Source: JAJXWB01 sp046349085 (lineage in GTDB: Bacteria; Pseudomonadota; Alphaproteobacteria; Rhizobiales; Beijerinckiaceae). From it: a stretch of 64,000 bases of DNA. The position numbers and the translations under genes are program-made. Each line of letters begins with the position of its first letter. The stretch's first letter is position 1. Below the pieces are notes generated by a model. That model had not been told where the DNA came from. It saw only the letters and a program-made list of their open reading frames with translations, and did not search any database. Location of the stretch: the NCBI GenBank assembly GCA_046349085.1, contig JAXMDA010000008.1, positions 116,142-180,141 on the forward strand, in the 5' to 3' direction. Below, in pieces: positions 62,970 to 64,000 of this stretch.

Positions 62970-63956
62970 TCAGAGCGTTTCGTGGTTCTTGACGCGTTCG
63001 AGATCGGCGTCGACCATTTCCCGGATCATCTGCTCGAGCGTGGTCGTGGCCTGCCAGCCGAGCTTCGCCTTCGCCTTGTCCGGATTGCCGAGAAGGACGT
63101 CGACTTCCGCCGGCCGATAGAAGGCCGGATCGATCACGACATGCTTGTCCATGTCCATGCCGACATAGTCGAAGGCGATGCGGCACATGTCGCGCACGGT
63201 GGTGGTGACGCCGGTCGCCACGACGTAATCGTCGGGCTTGTCCTGCTGCAGCATCAGCCACATGGCCTGCACGTAGTCGCGCGCATGGCCCCAGTCGCGC
63301 TTGGCGTCGATATTGCCGAGCCGCAACTCGCTCGCCTTGCCGAGCTTGATGCGGGCGACGCCGTCGGTGACCTTGCGGGTGACGAATTCGATGCCGCGCA
63401 ACGGGCTCTCGTGATTGAAGAGAATGCCGGACGAGGCGTGGAAGCCGAAGCTCTCGCGATAATTGACGGTGATCCAGTGGCCGTACAGCTTGGCGACGGC
63501 GTAGGGGCTGCGCGGATAGAAGGGCGTGGCCTCGCTCTGGCGGTCCTGCTGGATCAGGCCGAACATTTCCGACGAGGAGGCCTGGTAGAAGCGCGCGTCC
63601 GGCGCCTCTGCGCGCATGGCTTCCAGCATGTTGGTCACGCCGGTCGCGGTGATGTTGGCGGTATGGATCGGCTGGCGCCAGGAAGAGGCGACGAAGCTCT
63701 GCGCGGCGAGGTTGTAGATTTCGTGCGGCGCCGTCTCCTTGACGATGCGCACGAGGCTGGAAACATCGTCCATGTCGCCGTCGAGCAGGGTCACCTTGTC
63801 GGCGACGCCCAGCCAGCGCAGCCGGTGGTCCTCGACGCCGCGGTGCGAGGAGCGGCGGATGACGCCGAAGACCTCGTAGCCTTTGGACAGCAGGAATTGC
63901 GAGAGATAGGCCCCATCCTGGCCCGTGATGCCGGTCAGGAGCGCGCGCTTGGCCAT
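62970..63956 (-). CDS. gmd: GDP-mannose 4,6-dehydratase
   Basis: A 328-residue extended SDR. It has RALLTGITGQDGAYLSQFLL, VFGVIRRSSHRGVEDHRLRW, EIYNLAAQSFVASSWRQPIH, SSSEMFGLIQ, TPFYPRSPYAVAKLYGHWIT with the catalytic Tyr and Lys, and the substrate loop ILFNHESPLRGIEFVTRKVT; all are textbook Gmd. It makes GDP-4-keto-6-deoxy-D-mannose from the GDP-mannose supplied by ManC. It is the first gene of the gmd-rmd-glycosyltransferase operon; its promoter lies at or beyond the window edge (63957-64000). Confidence 0.95.
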   Translation of the reverse strand: MAKRALLTGITGQDGAYLSQFLLSKGYEVFGVIRRSSHRGVEDHRLRWLGVADKVTLLDGDMDDVSSLVRIVKETAPHEIYNLAAQSFVASSWRQPIHTANITATGVTNMLEAMRAEAPDARFYQASSSEMFGLIQQDRQSEATPFYPRSPYAVAKLYGHWITVNYRESFGFHASSGILFNHESPLRGIEFVTRKVTDGVARIKLGKASELRLGNIDAKRDWGHARDYVQAMWLMLQQDKPDDYVVATGVTTTVRDMCRIAFDYVGMDMDKHVVIDPAFYRPAEVDVLLGNPDKAKAKLGWQATTTLEQMIREMVDADLERVKNHETL

Positions 63957-64000
63957 GGAAAGTCCTCGAAACGGGCCGTCGGGCCGCCGCGTGGGCGGCG

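Overview
The window is about 64 kb of high-GC DNA from a chromosome of an alphaproteobacterium, most likely of the order Hyphomicrobiales (Rhizobiales). The evidence is the gene content: TrcR (DUF1013), RcdA (DUF1465), DUF1192, two DUF465 proteins, a cysteine-free L31, a perfect CtrA box, and dispersed palindromic repeats of the kind common in this order. The genus cannot be fixed from the sequence. I see no rRNA or tRNA gene, no insertion sequence, no phage and no CRISPR array.

Layout. 1-4.2 kb: a TPR lipoprotein, rpsU, purEK and two small DUF465 proteins. 4.3-15.2 kb: two acyl-CoA ligases, a LivK-like binding protein without its transporter, a TauE-type permease, prpE, DUF427, a membrane-anchored DJ-1/PfpI protein and a FecR-domain protein. 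15.2-17.6 kb: a cell-cycle neighbourhood (trcR, DUF1192, a CtrA-box-driven small RNA candidate, rcdA, rpmE). 18.8-34.9 kb: a Wzx/Wzy-type exopolysaccharide locus with a tandem alpha/beta hydrolase, polymerase, two Wzz/GumC-like proteins, WecG/TagA, GT2 and GT4 glycosyltransferases, a GH5 glucanase, a flippase, a priming sugar transferase and manC. 34.9-44.9 kb: prfC, an RND efflux pump, a fatty-acid-type module (phosphotransferase, SDR, MaoC hydratase) and a CDF metal exporter. 45.0-50.8 kb: a TPP riboswitch, a frameshifted thiC, mog, and a marR-emrA-emrB operon with an obvious palindromic operator. 51.0-54.8 kb: an aldo/keto reductase, a small exported protein and a two-gene ABC exporter. 55.0-57.6 kb: a compact operon joining a membrane OmpA protein that carries a roadblock/longin-like cytoplasmic region to a Ras-like small GTPase. 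57.6-60.5 kb: a degenerate kinase-like protein and a NarL-type two-component pair. 60.6-64 kb: a glycosyltransferase, rmd and gmd.

How the genes fit together. manC, gmd and rmd form a complete route from mannose-1-phosphate to GDP-D-rhamnose, although manC lies 26 kb from gmd/rmd; the sugar probably feeds the surface polysaccharide made by the 18.8-34.9 kb locus or by the glycosyltransferase next to rmd. The export channel (Wza/GumB) is not in the window.

The most interesting signals are: (1) the coiled-coil / roadblock-OmpA / Ras-like GTPase operon, which looks like an MglA-MglB-type switch tied to the cell wall; (2) a tandem TGACC-NN-GGTCA operator found at the same distance upstream of two unrelated genes 28 kb apart, one of them beside a NarL-type regulator; (3) a three-hairpin small RNA candidate placed directly behind a perfect CtrA box; (4) a single-base frameshift in thiC behind an intact TPP riboswitch; and (5) a double alpha/beta hydrolase whose two nucleophile elbows both lack serine.
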